A DNA stretch of 64,000 nt from Sphingobacterium corticibacterium. Lineage in GTDB: Bacteria; Bacteroidota; Bacteroidia; Sphingobacteriales; Sphingobacteriaceae. The DNA lies in the NCBI RefSeq assembly GCF_004208525.1, contig NZ_SGIT01000002.1, positions 1,550,001 to 1,614,000 of the forward strand, read 5' to 3'. Under the pieces are notes generated by a model that did not search any database, was not told the origin of the DNA, and was given only the letters and a program-made list of their open reading frames with translations. Of this stretch, positions 63,276 through 64,000 are shown in pieces. The position numbers and the translations under genes were made by a program. Every line of letters starts with the position of its first letter. Within the stretch, counting starts at the first letter, position 1.

Positions 63276-64000
63276 TTAATATCCATATGAATTTTCCAAA
63301 TAACCTCTTGACTCACGGATATCGTCCACATAGATTGCGAACGGATAACGATAATTACATACACCGTTCCCCATCTTATATTGTTGCAGTAAATTCTGGA
63401 TTTCGGTTCCATAGGTCAGTGTAGATAGAAATTCCGAATAGTCGTATGAAACCATCAAGCCTGTTCCTGCCAATAATGTTCTCACGGGCCACATCGTGTA
63501 GTTGTAGGTACGGCCCTGCTCGACAGTAGCAGGCTTCTCCGCTGCTTTTGGAAACCAAGAGACAGACAACCAATCCCCTCCGGGATTAGCGGGGAGATCG
63601 CCATAATAGTTTAATGAGCTTTGATCTATATACTCTGCGTTCCGGAACCGGTAGTAGACGGTTTTGGGGAAATCCGAGGGTTGATAGGTTTTGTCAAATA
63701 TGGTAACAGGTTTTGTGTTGTCGTACATGAGACAAAGTGCTTTCTTCATGTCTTCGATTTTCTCATATAACAATCCCCAACGCACCAAGTCTTGTTTTCG
63801 GATTGATTCTCCTCCAAACTCCCAAGCACGCTCGTTGATAACCGCATTTAGGAAGTTGGGATCATATTGGGTTATCTTTGCCGATCCGGTGCCGAAAGCC
63901 CTTTCGCGAACCTTTTCTAGGGCTTGGCGTGCGGACATGCCGGCAGCTTCGTGCACGGCGTCTGGGTTTTCTAATTGGCTTAACGCTTCGGCATACATCA
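63276..64000 (-). CDS. SusD-family lipoprotein, C-terminal part (5' end outside window)
   Basis: The frame is open to the window edge, so only the last 241 or so residues are seen. NERAWEFGGESIRKQDLVRWGLLYEKI is the conserved SusD C-terminal signature, and the first visible residues (MYAEALSQLENPDAVHEAA) match the helix before it. It is followed by DUF5123 and CE8 on the same strand. A SusC gene is expected just beyond 64000, giving a third SusCD pair in the pectin locus. The N-terminus and lipobox cannot be checked. Confidence 0.88.
   Translation of the reverse strand, partial: MYAEALSQLENPDAVHEAAGMSARQALEKVRERAFGTGSAKITQYDPNFLNAVINERAWEFGGESIRKQDLVRWGLLYEKIEDMKKALCLMYDNTKPVTIFDKTYQPSDFPKTVYYRFRNAEYIDQSSLNYYGDLPANPGGDWLSVSWFPKAAEKPATVEQGRTYNYTMWPVRTLLAGTGLMVSYDYSEFLSTLTYGTEIQNLLQQYKMGNGVCNYRYPFAIYVDDIRESRGYLENSYGY

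Noticed and set aside
1..64000. CRISPR arrays, rRNA genes, prophage or conjugative modules, integrase and att sites
   Set aside because: No regular spaced repeats, rRNA motifs, integrase, capsid or transfer genes are visible; the single tRNA at 7405 shows no nearby integrase or duplicated 3' end.

Overview
The window comes from a member of the Bacteroidota, most likely the Sphingobacteriaceae. This rests on several SusC/SusD pairs, a one-protein hybrid two-component regulator, an ECF sigma/FecR pair next to an STN-bearing SusC, many lipoproteins with a Cys near residue 20, weak Shine-Dalgarno signals and a tRNA without encoded CCA. The species cannot be fixed from the sequence alone.

Layout. 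Positions 1-7567 hold ordinary chromosomal genes: the end of an outer-membrane-type protein, an amidase lipoprotein, a minus-strand operon (large PIG-L deacetylase, two tiny membrane proteins, Na+/solute symporter), a peroxiredoxin-thioredoxin-DUF6952 antioxidant operon, and tRNA-Arg(CCU). Positions 7568-27725 form polysaccharide utilisation locus A: three secreted sulfatases, two GH43-type lipoproteins, a DUF4886 SGNH-type lipoprotein, a DUF285/BspA-type repeat protein and a SusC/SusD pair, all on the minus strand, with a divergent hybrid two-component regulator. The substrate is probably a sulfated, pentose-containing glycan (inference). This block looks more AT-rich than what follows. Aconitase (27787-30513) separates it from the next locus.

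Positions 30514-64000 form a large pectin locus B. On the plus strand are SusC-SusD-DUF5123, PL1 pectate lyase, a PA2169-type protein, GH105, ECF sigma/FecR/STN-SusC/SusD/esterase, and DUF1593-PL1-DUF1593. On the minus strand are PL10, then GH95, GH28, an alpha/beta esterase, CE8 pectin methylesterase, DUF5123 and the end of a third SusD running off the window. Together these can de-esterify (CE8, esterases), cut (PL1, PL10, GH28), import (SusCD) and finish (GH105, GH95) pectic oligosaccharides.

The most unusual signals are: (1) a perfect 24-bp palindrome in three copies placed before SusC, GH105 and DUF1593, two of which extend to 40-46 bp hairpins ending in T-runs; (2) a roughly 205-bp cassette of operator, leader and signal-peptide codons shared by two otherwise unrelated genes, GH105 and DUF1593; (3) an 800-bp gene-free stretch at 54530-55325 that resolves on the minus strand into degenerate 21-nt (heptapeptide) repeats with inverted repeats inside; (4) a 39-residue membrane microprotein overlapping both of its neighbours; (5) a DUF285 protein whose terminal FN3-like domain is split by a two-helix membrane hairpin.
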